A stretch of 64,000 nt of DNA from Thermaceae bacterium (GCA_015478585.1 JADMIM010000002.1:25970-89969); one strand, 5' to 3'. Counted from the first letter of the stretch, positions 16,211 through 25,052 are shown. The notes: generated from the letters alone by a model not told the origin. Numbers and translations are program-made.

Positions 16211-17587
16211 ATGATGTTGCCAATGCAAGCAGTACTCGAGGCTCTACACTCCGGTGATTACGACACCGCTTTTGAAATGCTGGTGCGCACCCTAGCCATG
16301 GAGCAGGGCCAAGCTGCGGGGGAAGCTGCGCTGCTGCTGGCAGAAGCCTATTCGCTCTACGGTGAGGGCGGCGTGGAAGGAGCCCACCGAGCGCTGGAAG
16401 AGGGATTGGCGAGCGTGCCCGGCCTGGATGCTCACCCCCGTTACCGTTCGATTCTGGCAGAACTGCGGGCTTTGGAAGGCGCACCCGAAGAAGAGGTGCG
16501 GCAAATCCTACCCCCGGTTGATGAACCCCAAGCGCTTTACCATCAGGCCCAGGCCCTGATGTATTTGGGCTTGCCGGAAGAGGCTTTGCAGATTTTGAAC
16601 CGGGTTTCAGGGCTTCCGGCTTTCCTTTCCTGGCGAGCGGATACCCTCAAGGGTAAGGCTTATGAGCGGCTGGGACAGGCTTTGGAGGCTGCCCAGGCTT
16701 ATCGCGCGGCAGCCAGCCTGGCGCGGGGCCTCGAGCGCTACTGGAACCTGATTGATGCGGCAGCCATGTTTGTCGAAGCCGGATATGGCAGCGAGGCCCT
16801 GGAGGCGCTCGAGCAGGCCCAGCAAACCCTCCCCGAACTCGAAGACCCCGAGGATGCCGCCACCCGCTACTACCTGATTGCCCGCGCCCAGCTTCTGCTG
16901 GGCAACCCCGGTCTGGCCCTGGATGCCATACAAAACTCCCTCGAGCAAGAGCGCGAGGGGGCCGAGCCCGCCCACGGAACCCCACTGGTGCAGGGCCAGG
17001 CCCTGATGCAACTGGGCCACCCCAAGGAGGCTATCGAAGCCTTCCGTGAGGCCGTGCGGCGCGGCGAGGACTCCGACAAAAGCTATGCCCTGCACGAGCT
17101 TTCGGTGGCCCATCTGGAATCAGGTGAACTGGCCGAGGCCGAGGCCGTGCTGCGCGAGGTGGTGCGCGACCCCGAATACGGCTATCTGGGCGAAGCCTGG
17201 GGCGATTTATCGGAGGTGCTGTACCGGCTAGGCCGCTACGACGATGCCGAAAAAGCCGCCAGGGAGGCTATTGCCCAGGATGCCTTGAGTTCTGGAAACC
17301 TGATTTTGGGCAATCTGGCCTACGACCTCTTGCACCTCGAGGAAGCCCTCGAGCACTACACCATCGCCGCCGATCAAGCCCAGGAGGGTAGCCGCGACTG
17401 GATTACGGCCCAGCAGATGGTGGTAGACACCTTGGCCCAGCTCAACTTTCGCCGCCCGGAAGAAATCGTTTCGAGGGCCGAGGCGGTGCTGCCTTATATC
17501 CACCAGGGCGACGAATGGTATCAAACCCTGAGCAGTTACCTCGAGCGGGCACGAAATCTGATGGGCGGTAGCCGTACGCTCAACTAA
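16211..17587 (+). CDS. Tetratricopeptide repeat protein
   Basis: 458 residues, almost entirely helical. TPR-like pairs recur along the chain, for example QALYHQAQALMYLGLPEEALQIL, TLKGKAYERLGQALEAAQAYR, QGQALMQLGHPKEAIEAFREA, EAWGDLSEVLYRLGRYDDAEKAAREAI and LILGNLAYDLLHLEEALEHY. There is no signal peptide or membrane segment, so it is a cytoplasmic scaffold. It is very acidic and Ala/Glu-rich. Partners are unknown. The start is at the first of two adjacent ATGs; ATG at 16223 is possible. It is convergent with the cupin gene, 5 bp apart. Confidence 0.85.
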   Translation: MMLPMQAVLEALHSGDYDTAFEMLVRTLAMEQGQAAGEAALLLAEAYSLYGEGGVEGAHRALEEGLASVPGLDAHPRYRSILAELRALEGAPEEEVRQILPPVDEPQALYHQAQALMYLGLPEEALQILNRVSGLPAFLSWRADTLKGKAYERLGQALEAAQAYRAAASLARGLERYWNLIDAAAMFVEAGYGSEALEALEQAQQTLPELEDPEDAATRYYLIARAQLLLGNPGLALDAIQNSLEQEREGAEPAHGTPLVQGQALMQLGHPKEAIEAFREAVRRGEDSDKSYALHELSVAHLESGELAEAEAVLREVVRDPEYGYLGEAWGDLSEVLYRLGRYDDAEKAAREAIAQDALSSGNLILGNLAYDLLHLEEALEHYTIAADQAQEGSRDWITAQQMVVDTLAQLNFRRPEEIVSRAEAVLPYIHQGDEWYQTLSSYLERARNLMGGSRTLN

Positions 17588-17592
17588 ACAGA

Positions 17593-18039
17593 TTAGCCCG
17601 GACGATAGCTCGAGGGATAGTTGACAATTTTGTCCCACTCGTCGGCAGCGCTGCGGGCCACAAATACGATCAGTTCTTCCTGACCGATGTTGAATACTTC
17701 GTGGGGCACGCCAGGCTTGATGTAGATAAAGTCTCCGGCGCTGTTGATGACCTCTTCCTTCAAGCCCTCGCCAAAGGTGTGCTTGACCTGGCCCTGCAAA
17801 ATGAAAAGCATCACCTCGAAGCCATCGTGGATGTGGGCATAGGCCACTGCTCCTGGTGGCACGGTAGCGACATTAATGGAAAGCCCCTGCGAACCCACGT
17901 TCTTAGCGGACATCCCCTGCTTGTAGAGAATGCCGTTCCAGCCGCGCGGGTCTCCCCCACCCCGAATCACGGCGATGCCCCCCAGATCCTCGACGATGCT
18001 CTGATCTATGTGACCGGTTCCTTTGGTTTGCTGTGCCAT
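17593..18039 (-). CDS. Cupin domain protein
   Basis: 148 residues. The two cupin motifs are visible: VAYAHIHDGFEVMLFILQGQV (metal His-x-His and Glu) and GDFIYIKPGVPHEVFNI (Pro and second His). It is a single-domain metal-binding beta-barrel; the small-molecule ligand cannot be predicted. The start is taken at MAQQTKGTGH; an in-frame ATG at 18075 would fall at the edge of a mobile repeat. No Shine-Dalgarno is visible, and TACAAC lies 5 nt before the ATG. Confidence 0.75.
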   Translation of the reverse strand: MAQQTKGTGHIDQSIVEDLGGIAVIRGGGDPRGWNGILYKQGMSAKNVGSQGLSINVATVPPGAVAYAHIHDGFEVMLFILQGQVKHTFGEGLKEEVINSAGDFIYIKPGVPHEVFNIGQEELIVFVARSAADEWDKIVNYPSSYRPG

Positions 18040-18074
18040 GCTTTGTTGTACCACGAGTAGGCCAACAATCTTCA

Positions 18075-18180
18075 TAGAGCGGTTTTCATAATGTTTGGCC
18101 AAACTGAAGCTTTAGGAATTGCGTCTCAGATTGACAGTTGGCGCTGCAAAAAGCACCAACTGTCAATGAAGACCGCGATA
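18075..18180 (-). mobile_element. MITE-like element, copy 4
   Basis: Inverted orientation: TAGAGCGGTTTTC at the left and GAAGACCGCGATA at the right. The centre carries a different hairpin from copies 1-2: ATTGACAGTTGG / CCAACTGTCAAT, a perfect 12-bp stem with a long loop. It lies just upstream of the cupin gene. A further end-like sequence (AAGCGGTTTTCAT) follows at about 18189. Confidence 0.75.
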
Positions 18181-18269
18181 ATGGTTAAAGCGGTTTTCAT
18201 GAATAAGCCTTCCCTATTCCCAAGGTTCTGGGGTAGAGGACGCAAGGATCCCGCGCTAGGAGGACGGTC

Positions 18270-19214
18270 ATGGGCTTATTTCTGGTGGTTGGACTAATTG
18301 TCGCCATTTTGGGCGTGGTGCTGTTGGCGCAGTCGGGGTCACGCCGAGCTTTGGGGGTGCTGTTGTTGCTGCTGGGTTTGGCAGTGGCGTTTTTGTCGCA
18401 GAGCTTTGTGGTGGTGCCTGCGGGCAATGTCGGGGTGGTGTTCAACGCCCTGCGGGGGGTGCAGCCGGTGGTGCTGGGCGAGGGCTTTCATATCGTGCTG
18501 CCGGGCATTCAGAGCGTGATTCTCTACGAGGCCCGCCTGAAGGAAGTCACCCTCGAGGCCCAGGGTACCAACCGTTCAGGCGATGCCATCAACGCCCGCA
18601 GCAAGGAGGGGCTGGACATCAGCGTGGACGTGACGGTGCAATACCGCATCCGCGCCCAGGACGCAGCCAAGCTGCACCAACAACTGGGGCCGCGCTACCT
18701 CGAGACCCTAATTATCCCGCAAATCAGAAGCCGGGTGCGCGACGCGGTAGGCCAGTTCAATGCCGCCGAACTCATCAGCACCCAGCGGGCTCAGCTCGAG
18801 GCCAGCGTCAACCAGGGGCTAAAAACTGCTTTGCAGGACAACTTTATCCAGCTCGAGTCGGTGCTGCTGCGGGAGATTCGCATTCCGCAGTCGGTAGCCA
18901 AGGTTATCGAGGAGAAGCAAACCGCCGAACAGCAAGTACAGATTGCCCAGAACAAAAAGCGCCAGGCCGAGATTGACGCACAAAAAGTGGTCGTTGAAGC
19001 CAAGGGTCTGCGCGACGCGGCCATTCTGCGGGCCGAGGGCGAGGCCCAGGCCATCCGGCTGCGCGGCGAAGCCCTCAAGGTTTCTCCCGAGGTCATCCAG
19101 CTCACCGTGGCCGAAAAACTGGCTCCAGGCATCAACACCGTGATGCTACCTGCCACCGGCAACTTCTTGCTGGATTTGCGTAGCTTGCAGCAGGCTGGAC
19201 AACAGGCGCGGTAG
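18270..19214 (+). CDS. SPFH (prohibitin/stomatin-like) membrane protein
   Basis: 314 residues. Two hydrophobic segments at about 2-20 and 27-45 anchor the protein. The SPFH domain follows (VVPAGNVGVVFNALRGVQPVVLGEGFHIVLP), then a charged helical region KVIEEKQTAEQQVQIAQNKKRQAEIDAQK typical of prohibitins, and a small C-terminal domain. Such proteins oligomerise into membrane rings or microdomains and often modulate FtsH. No ftsH gene is directly adjacent, although one is 4 kb away. AGGAGG lies 7 nt before the ATG. Confidence 0.88.
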   Translation: MGLFLVVGLIVAILGVVLLAQSGSRRALGVLLLLLGLAVAFLSQSFVVVPAGNVGVVFNALRGVQPVVLGEGFHIVLPGIQSVILYEARLKEVTLEAQGTNRSGDAINARSKEGLDISVDVTVQYRIRAQDAAKLHQQLGPRYLETLIIPQIRSRVRDAVGQFNAAELISTQRAQLEASVNQGLKTALQDNFIQLESVLLREIRIPQSVAKVIEEKQTAEQQVQIAQNKKRQAEIDAQKVVVEAKGLRDAAILRAEGEAQAIRLRGEALKVSPEVIQLTVAEKLAPGINTVMLPATGNFLLDLRSLQQAGQQAR

Positions 19215-19259
19215 AGATACCCCTCCGGCCTGCGGGCAGGGGGGCTTCGCTAGGTGAAC

Positions 19260-20696
19260 TCAGTCTGCCAGCAGCGGTAAGGCTCGAGCGAGCCGCTTGA
19301 GCACTGGTTCCCTCCCTAAAAGCATCAAGATCTCGAACATACCAGGGGTCTCGAGGCTCCCGGTCAAGGCGGCCCGCAAGGGCTGCATCACCGCGCCCGC
19401 TTTTACCCCTTTGGCCTCGGCGAAGCCCTTGAGGGCAGGCTCGGTGGTCTCGGGCAGGAAATCGGGCAGCCCAGTGAGCAACTCGAGCAACTCCGGCAAG
19501 AAAGCCCCTCCCTCCTTCAGCTTGGCCAGGGCTTTTTCCGAGGTCGGATAATCGTCGTGGAAGAAATAACCCGACTTGTCCACGAACTCTTGCAGGGTCT
19601 CAAAGCGAGCCCGCATGGCCTCGATGACTTGTTTGAGGTATTGCTCGGAGGAGTAGGTATAGCCTGCTTTTTCCAGGAAGGGCTGGATGCGCTGGGTCAG
19701 CTCGTCCAGACTCAGCACCTCACGGATATATTTGCCGTTGAACCACTTGAGCTTGTCCCAGCTAAAGGCCGAACCCCCCAAGCTCATGCGCTCCCAAGTG
19801 AAGACCTGGGCCATCTCCTCCAGGCTAAAAATCTCGCGCCCGTCGGGAAAACTCCAACCCATCAGGCCCAGATAGTTAAGCAGCGCTTGGGGCAGCACCC
19901 CCATCTCGCGGTAGCGGTTGATCGAGGCGTTGCCCTTGCGCTTGGAGAGCTTTCCGCCCTCGGGGTCGAGCAAAAGCGGCAGGTGATACCACTTGGGCTG
20001 GGGCCAGCCCAAAGCCTGATAGAGCAAAACATGAATCGGTGCCGAGGGCAGCCACTCCTCCCCACGAATCACGTCGCTCACACCCATCAGGTGGTCGTCT
20101 ACCACCACCGCCAGGTGATAGGTCGGAAAGCCATCAGCCTTGAGCAGCACGGTATCCTCCAGCCCCAGGTTCTCGAACTCTACCGGGCCGCGCAGTTCGT
20201 CCTGCACCACCGTAGTCCCCTGGCGCGGGGTCTTGAAGCGCACCACGTAAGGCTCTTTGGCCTGAGCCCGGCGGGCGGAGTCTTCGGGCTCGAGGTTTCT
20301 GGCCCGCCCGTCATAGCCTGCACGCTTTCCTCCCTCGAGCAGTTCCTTGCGAATGGCCTCGAGTTCCTGGGGGGTCTCGAAAGCCCGGTAGGCCTGACCG
20401 CTCTCGATGAGTTGGTCGGCATATTTGCGGTATAGCTCGAGGCGCTGGGACTGCCGGTAGGGGCCATGGGGCCCGCCCAAGTCGGGGCCTTCGGCGTAGG
20501 AGAGGCCCAGCCATCCAAACAGCTCGAGGATTTTATTCTCCGACTCGGCATCGTAGCGCTTTTGGTCGGTGTCTTCGACACGGACGATAAACTTACCGCC
20601 GTTTTTCTTGGCCCAGATGTAATCAAATAAAGCCTGATAGGCAGTTCCGACGTGAGGGTCGCCGGTAGGCGAGGGAGCGATGCGGGTAACGACCAT
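19260..20696 (-). CDS. gltX: Glutamate--tRNA ligase
   Basis: 478 residues, class I aminoacyl-tRNA synthetase. The HIGH-type motif is PSPTGDPHVGTAYQ near the N-terminus and the KMSKS-type motif is GGKLSKRKGNAS. The anticodon-binding helical domains follow. It charges tRNA-Glu in the cytoplasm. The ATG at 20696 starts the conserved sequence VVTRIAPSPTG exactly. A TACACT box ends 7 nt upstream without a Shine-Dalgarno, consistent with a leaderless message. No other gene is in its transcription unit. Confidence 0.96.
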   Translation of the reverse strand: MVVTRIAPSPTGDPHVGTAYQALFDYIWAKKNGGKFIVRVEDTDQKRYDAESENKILELFGWLGLSYAEGPDLGGPHGPYRQSQRLELYRKYADQLIESGQAYRAFETPQELEAIRKELLEGGKRAGYDGRARNLEPEDSARRAQAKEPYVVRFKTPRQGTTVVQDELRGPVEFENLGLEDTVLLKADGFPTYHLAVVVDDHLMGVSDVIRGEEWLPSAPIHVLLYQALGWPQPKWYHLPLLLDPEGGKLSKRKGNASINRYREMGVLPQALLNYLGLMGWSFPDGREIFSLEEMAQVFTWERMSLGGSAFSWDKLKWFNGKYIREVLSLDELTQRIQPFLEKAGYTYSSEQYLKQVIEAMRARFETLQEFVDKSGYFFHDDYPTSEKALAKLKEGGAFLPELLELLTGLPDFLPETTEPALKGFAEAKGVKAGAVMQPLRAALTGSLETPGMFEILMLLGREPVLKRLARALPLLAD

Positions 20697-20703
20697 AAAG
20701 GCT

Positions 20704-20709
20704 AGTGTA
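20704..20709 (-). promoter_or_regulatory. gltX -10 box, leaderless type
   Basis: TACACT on the minus strand, 7 nt before the ATG of gltX. No convincing -35 box was found. Confidence 0.4.
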
Positions 20710-20732
20710 GCCTAAGCAGGAAATGCCAAGCA

Positions 20733-20785
20733 GGGGGCAAGACGCTAAAAACTTGGCGAAGGTCGAAAGTCAAAAACTCGAAGTC
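20733..20785. repeat. Heptanucleotide repeat tract
   Basis: Units of about 7 nt such as GACGCTA, GGTCGAA, AGTCAAA and ACTCGAA. It flanks the left side of repeat copy b. Confidence 0.4.
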
Positions 20786-20858
20786 AAAAACACCAACTAC
20801 GTTCCAGACGGTGTTTCTTGATAAGCCAATTATGCTGTCCTGGTGTAGCTTTTGACCC
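20786..20858 (-). repeat. 73-bp dispersed repeat, copy b
   Basis: Minus-strand copy: AACACCAACTACGTTCCAGA near the left and TGCTGTCCTGGTGTAGCTTT near the right. It is nearly identical in structure to copies d and e. Confidence 0.75.
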
Positions 20859-20926
20859 TTTGGTATTTGGCTTTTAGCCTTTGGCTTTCAGCTTTCGGCC
20901 TTTGGCTCTTAGCCCTCCGCCTTGGG
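20859..20926. repeat. Heptanucleotide repeat tract
   Basis: Pyrimidine-rich units such as TTTGGCT TTTAGCC, TTTGGCT TTCAGCT, TTCGGCC TTTGGCT. It follows repeat copy b, as in the other copies. Confidence 0.6.
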
Positions 20927-20974
20927 TCATTCCTCTCACAGGCGGCTCAAATGCTAATGATAGGCTAATGGGCA

Positions 20975-21745
20975 ATGGAAGCGGCTGTACAGCAGAATAA
21001 AGGCCCCTTGGCTGGCCCCATTACCCGCCTCGAGGCCACCCATCTGGTCAAGCGCTATGGGCGACGTGAGGTAGTTAGAGGGGTGAGTTTGGGGCTACAG
21101 CGCGGCGAAATCGTGGCCCTGTTTGGCCCCAACGGGGCTGGTAAAACCACTACTTTTTATATGCTGGTGGGTTTTATCCAGCCCAACTCGGGTCAGATTA
21201 GCCTGGGTACTCAAGACGTGACCCGCCTGCCGATGTACAAGCGGGCCCGGCTGGGGCTGGGATATCTGCCCCAGGAGCCCTCGGCTTTCCGGCGCATGAC
21301 CGCGCTAGAAAACCTGTTAGCGGTGCTGGAATTCCAGCCCATCTCTAAAAGTGCGCGCCTCGAGCGGGCCAGAGCCCTGCTCGACGAGCTAGGTATTACC
21401 CAACTCAGCCATAAATATGCCTATACCCTCTCGGGCGGGGAGCGCCGCCGCCTGGAGATTGCCCGCGCTCTGTGTACCAACCCCGACTTCATTCTCCTGG
21501 ACGAGCCTTTCACCGGCGTAGATCCCAAAAATGTTCACGATATCCAAAAGCTGATCTCCGAGTTGCGCGAGCGGCGTGGGGTGGGCATCTTTATCACCGA
21601 CCACTCGGTACGCGAAACCCTGGCCATTGCCGATCGCATCTACTTGATGTACGACGGGCAGATGGCCTTCCAGGGCACCCGCGAGGAGTTCGCCCGCGAC
21701 TCCGGGGTGCGCACGCACTACCTGGGGGAAGACTACGAGCTATGA
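20975..21745 (+). CDS. lptB: LPS export ABC transporter ATP-binding protein LptB-like
   Basis: 256 residues. Walker [11 protein letters not shown]-loop [19 protein letters not shown], signature [15 protein letters not shown], Walker [14 protein letters not shown] and switch His DHSVRETL. The pattern and length match LptB, the ATPase that drives extraction of lipopolysaccharide from the inner membrane. In a lineage without typical LPS the cargo may be another outer-envelope glycolipid; this is inference. TAGGCT lies 8 nt before the ATG and there is no Shine-Dalgarno. The next gene, DUF3084, is on the same strand after a repeat-filled gap. Confidence 0.88.
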   Translation: MEAAVQQNKGPLAGPITRLEATHLVKRYGRREVVRGVSLGLQRGEIVALFGPNGAGKTTTFYMLVGFIQPNSGQISLGTQDVTRLPMYKRARLGLGYLPQEPSAFRRMTALENLLAVLEFQPISKSARLERARALLDELGITQLSHKYAYTLSGGERRRLEIARALCTNPDFILLDEPFTGVDPKNVHDIQKLISELRERRGVGIFITDHSVRETLAIADRIYLMYDGQMAFQGTREEFARDSGVRTHYLGEDYEL

Positions 21746-21932
21746 GTACGTTGACCGTTGACCGTTTACGGTTTACCGAAAGGGCTTGTCACAGGTCAGT
21801 CGGCTCTGCTTACTGTTGGCCGCAAGTTTCATGTCGTAGGTCAAACTCCCGTCTTTGGCCTGAGATCTGCGACATGAGACCCGCGACAAGGGTTATGCGG
21901 TCAGCGGTCAGCGGTCAACGGTCAACCTCTCT
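21746..21932. repeat. Heptad and GGTCAACGGTCA-type repeat tract
   Basis: The left edge reads GTTGACCGTTGACCG and the right edge reads GGTCAACGGTCAAC, forming an imperfect inverted pair across 187 bp. The centre has 7-nt units such as GAGATCT GCGACAT GAGACCC GCGACAA. It separates lptB from the DUF3084 gene. Confidence 0.6.
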
Positions 21933-23372
21933 ATGACGTTCTGGTCTATCCTCGCCCTACTGGTATTGGTCGCCGGTTTGGTGGCCTATGTCGGTGACAT
22001 GGTGGCCAAGCGGGTAGGCAAGCGGCACTGGCGCTTTCTGGGATTGCGCCCCAGGGCTACAGCTACGCTGGTAGCGGTGGGTACGGGGATGCTGATTGCT
22101 ATAGGGGCTTTTGGGACTTTTTTTCTGTTGGCTAAGACCGCTCGAGAGACCATCCTCGAGGCCGAGACCGTGCGGCAGGAGCGAGATCGCCTGCGCACCG
22201 AGGTCGGGCGCTTGGAGAACCGCGCAGCCCAGACCTTTGCTGAAAACGAACAGCTCAAGATAGACCGCAGCGAGTTCGAGCGAAACAATTTCATGTTGGC
22301 GCGGCAACTCGAGCAGAACGCCGATTTGCAACGTCAGACCCGCCAAGACCTGGAACAGGTACTAGCCGAGCGAGAAAAGTTGCAGCAAGAAGTAGACCGG
22401 CTCCAGACCGAGAGTGTGATTCAGCGTCAGGCTCTGGCCGGCCTCGAGCAAAGCCGCGAACAGCTCCAGAGCGAAAAAGCCCAGTTGCGAGCGAGTCGTG
22501 AACGTCTGCTGGAGCAGGCCAACAAAGCCCAGACCGATCTGCGCAATCTCCAGGCGGCTAGCCAGAATGCCCTGACCCAGTTCAACAGCCTGGAAGCCCG
22601 TACCAAGGAACTCAACGGGCGCATCCGCCAGCTAGAAGCCGACAAACGCACTCTCGAGGGCGATGTCTCGGTGCTGGTCAGCAACAATGGTCAAAGCCTG
22701 GAGTCAAAAAACAACGACCTCAGCGACACGCTACGAGCATCGCAGCAAGATAATGCCGACCTCAAAGCCAAGCTCGCGGATAGCGAGCAGCAATTGCTGC
22801 AACTGCGCAGCCGCGAAAAACAACTCGTCAACAGCCTCGACAAAACCTTGCGCCTGAGCTTGCTGGCCGAGCAACCCCTGGAACCGGGCAGCGAGGCCGA
22901 CGCGCTCAAAGAAGTGGTGCGCCGGGCCGATATTCAGGCTCGAGTGCTGGGCCTACGGGGCCTGGCGGTGACCGAAACCCCCTCCCTAATCGGGCTCAAG
23001 CCGGGCCTTTTGCTGGCCAGGGCGGCTGGGGTAAACCCCGATGGCAAGGTGCGGGTACGGGTGGAATATCGGGCCAAGGAGCAGCTTTTCGCCGAAGGCG
23101 ATATCCTGGCTACGGGCATCTTGGTAGTGCCCGCCAGCATGAACGAAATGCGGCGCAGGCTGGATATTTTGAGTCAAGCTGCCGAAGAAAAACTCAGCCA
23201 GGCGGGCTGGATTCCCGAAAAACTGGCCCAGGGGGGCATCTCTTTCGAGGAGTTAGTCAACTTTACCTCGCTGCTCTCGAGCAAACGCGGCGGAGCCCGT
23301 GTGGCAGTGGTGGCCCTGGACAACCTCTACCCCACCGACCCCCCCAAGCTGGGCCTAAAGCTACTCCAGTAA
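21933..23372 (+). CDS. DUF3084 membrane-anchored coiled-coil protein
   Basis: 479 residues. Two N-terminal membrane helices (about 4-22 and 46-67) bracket RVGKRHWRFLGLRPRATAT, the DUF3084 hallmark. A long coiled coil (about 75-310) rich in Gln, Glu, Leu and Arg follows, then a globular C-terminal domain. The family is found in cyanobacteria and the Deinococcus-Thermus group and its function is unknown. The long rod and the neighbouring lptB suggest an envelope role spanning the periplasm, by inference. It overlaps the convergent next gene by 12 bp. Confidence 0.85.
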   Translation: MTFWSILALLVLVAGLVAYVGDMVAKRVGKRHWRFLGLRPRATATLVAVGTGMLIAIGAFGTFFLLAKTARETILEAETVRQERDRLRTEVGRLENRAAQTFAENEQLKIDRSEFERNNFMLARQLEQNADLQRQTRQDLEQVLAEREKLQQEVDRLQTESVIQRQALAGLEQSREQLQSEKAQLRASRERLLEQANKAQTDLRNLQAASQNALTQFNSLEARTKELNGRIRQLEADKRTLEGDVSVLVSNNGQSLESKNNDLSDTLRASQQDNADLKAKLADSEQQLLQLRSREKQLVNSLDKTLRLSLLAEQPLEPGSEADALKEVVRRADIQARVLGLRGLAVTETPSLIGLKPGLLLARAAGVNPDGKVRVRVEYRAKEQLFAEGDILATGILVVPASMNEMRRRLDILSQAAEEKLSQAGWIPEKLAQGGISFEELVNFTSLLSSKRGGARVAVVALDNLYPTDPPKLGLKLLQ

Positions 23373-24275
23373 ACAGTCCTGATCCCAGCCCTTATCCACT
23401 GCCAGCCGCGCCGCAGCTAAGTCCCATAGCGCATGCCCCACGCTTTTGAAGAGCACCGGGCCAGAGCTGGGTCGAAGCAGGTCGAGCGCAGCCTCGAGCT
23501 CCCTTACCTCCCTCCAGTCCACCCCGGCTTGAATCAAATCACCGGCTTCGGCCTTAGTCCCCTCGAGGGAGTCCACGAAAACCCTCGAGCGCCGCACCAA
23601 CTCAGCCGGAATCTCGGCCATGTCGGGCCGATAAGCTCCGACGGCGGCGATAAAAGCGTCATCTCGAACCTTGTGATTCAGGATTGGGAGGTTGCTGGTG
23701 GTGGCCGTAACAATTAGCGAAACCTCGTCCAGAACGGCATCGGGGCCAATAACGATTTCTGCGTCCAGGCCGAGAGAGCGGGCATCTGCCGACAATGCTT
23801 CAGCGTGTTTTGGGTTGCGGGAGGTGATGTATGCCTTTTTCGTGCCCAGGCCGATATGAAAAGCCTCGAGGTGGCTTTTGGCCTGTACTCCAGCTCCGAC
23901 CACCAATAGCGAACCCGCCGGATTGGGAGCCAACTTCTGCGCGGCAAGCAGCGAAACCGCAGCCGTGCGCCGGGCCGTTACCGTAGCCCCATCCAGGGTC
24001 AGCTTGCGCTGGCCGGTTCGGGCATCCAGCACGTAAACCTCGGCCTGTACGCTGGGCTGACGGTTGGGATGCACCGTGACCAGCTTGGTGATGGCAATTT
24101 GGGGGTCGGCGGCGGGCATCAAAAGTAAGGTTCCACCGCCAGGGAGCGGCATCACCAGCCGCTCGGGGGCTCGAACAGTTCCTGCGGCTTTGTCGCGTAA
24201 CACGCGCTCGAGGGCCTGAGCCAGCTCGAGGTAGGGCAGTAGCGCAGCAGTTTCTGTGGCGGAAAGGGCTTGCAT
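23361..24275 (-). CDS. Ornithine cyclodeaminase / mu-crystallin family protein
   Basis: 304 residues. It has the family's N-terminal substrate region (Lys in ITKLVTVHPNR), the Rossmann motif VVGAGVQAKSHLEAF and the C-terminal DLIQAGVDW segment. Members are ornithine cyclodeaminases, alanine dehydrogenases or reductases of cyclic imines such as pyrroline-2-carboxylate. Which reaction applies here cannot be read from sequence. It is divergent from moaB, 23 bp away, and overlaps the end of the DUF3084 gene. Confidence 0.88.
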   Translation of the reverse strand: MQALSATETAALLPYLELAQALERVLRDKAAGTVRAPERLVMPLPGGGTLLLMPAADPQIAITKLVTVHPNRQPSVQAEVYVLDARTGQRKLTLDGATVTARRTAAVSLLAAQKLAPNPAGSLLVVGAGVQAKSHLEAFHIGLGTKKAYITSRNPKHAEALSADARSLGLDAEIVIGPDAVLDEVSLIVTATTSNLPILNHKVRDDAFIAAVGAYRPDMAEIPAELVRRSRVFVDSLEGTKAEAGDLIQAGVDWREVRELEAALDLLRPSSGPVLFKSVGHALWDLAAARLAVDKGWDQDCLLE

Positions 24276-24286
24276 CCCCTTGAGAG

Positions 24287-24292
24287 TACAAT
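24287..24292 (+). promoter_or_regulatory. moaB -10 box, leaderless type
   Basis: TACAAT followed by exactly 6 nt and then the ATG of moaB, placing the expected transcription start on the start codon. No -35 box and no Shine-Dalgarno. Confidence 0.6.
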
Positions 24293-24298
24293 GGATTT

Positions 24299-24811
24299 AT
24301 GTCCGAAAGTACCGACAAACACAAGGAAATTGCCAAAGCTCGAGGCCCCGTAGCTATCGCAATTGTCACCATCTCCGACACCCGCACCCCCGAGACCGAT
24401 ACCAACTTTCACTACCTCAAGCCAGAAATCGAGGCCATGGGCCACACCGTCGCGGGCTACCGCATCATCAAAGATGAGCCTGCTCAGGTGAATGTGGCGC
24501 TGGAGGAAATGGTCAACACCCCCGCACAAATCGTCATCTTCAACGGCGGAACCGGCATTGCCCCCCGCGACACCACTTTTGACGTGCTGAGCCGGAAGCT
24601 CGAGAAAACTATGCCCGGCTTCGGCGAGCTGTTCCGAATGCTTTCCTATGACGAGGTTGGCGCGGCGGCGATGCTCAGTCGGGCCACGGCAGGCACATAC
24701 CGCAAAAAGGTGGTGATTTCCACGCCGGGCTCGCCCAACGCGGTGCAGGTGGCCTGGACCAAGTTGATCAAGCCAGAGCTAGAACACCTGGCCTGGGAAG
24801 TGGCCCGCTAA
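24299..24811 (+). CDS. moaB: Molybdenum cofactor biosynthesis protein MoaB/MogA
   Basis: 170 residues. [14 protein letters not shown] near the N-terminus, [13 protein letters not shown] (molybdopterin-binding loop) and [16 protein letters not shown]...[10 protein letters not shown] are the family signatures. It binds molybdopterin and adenylylates it, preparing the pterin for metal insertion. The length fits the MoaB group. It is single, with no other moa gene near. Confidence 0.93.
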   Translation: MSESTDKHKEIAKARGPVAIAIVTISDTRTPETDTNFHYLKPEIEAMGHTVAGYRIIKDEPAQVNVALEEMVNTPAQIVIFNGGTGIAPRDTTFDVLSRKLEKTMPGFGELFRMLSYDEVGAAAMLSRATAGTYRKKVVISTPGSPNAVQVAWTKLIKPELEHLAWEVAR

Positions 24812-24819
24812 CGAGATGT

Positions 24820-25052
24820 TCAGAGTTTGCCGTACGCCACTTGGCCTAGCTCGGAATCCCACTCGCCGAAGATTTCGCCTACAGCACTTAAGTACGTATT
24901 GTCTGTGGGTAGTTCACGCCGTATAAGCACTCGGCTTCCCGAAACCTCGTACACCACCGTATCCCCACTCCTAGACCGAGCACCCCCCGGATGTTCTTGG
25001 GAATCCTGGCCTGATATTTGCGGGTGAGTCTTGATTTCCCAATCGTAGACAT
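24820..25052 (-). pseudogene. AbrB/MazE-type DNA-binding protein gene, frameshifted
   Basis: The first part reads MSTIGKSRLTRKYQARIPKNI..GVLGLG, the swapped-hairpin AbrB fold of antitoxins and transition regulators. Continuing in this frame gives unrelated sequence to a stop at 24888. Changing frame near 24968-24974 gives SGDTVVYEVSGSRVLIRRELP and a sensible tail ending GQVAYGKL at 24820. A single missing base near CTAGGAGTGGGG explains it. The whole coding length would be about 77 residues. No toxin gene adjoins it. A sequencing error is the main alternative. Confidence 0.75.
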
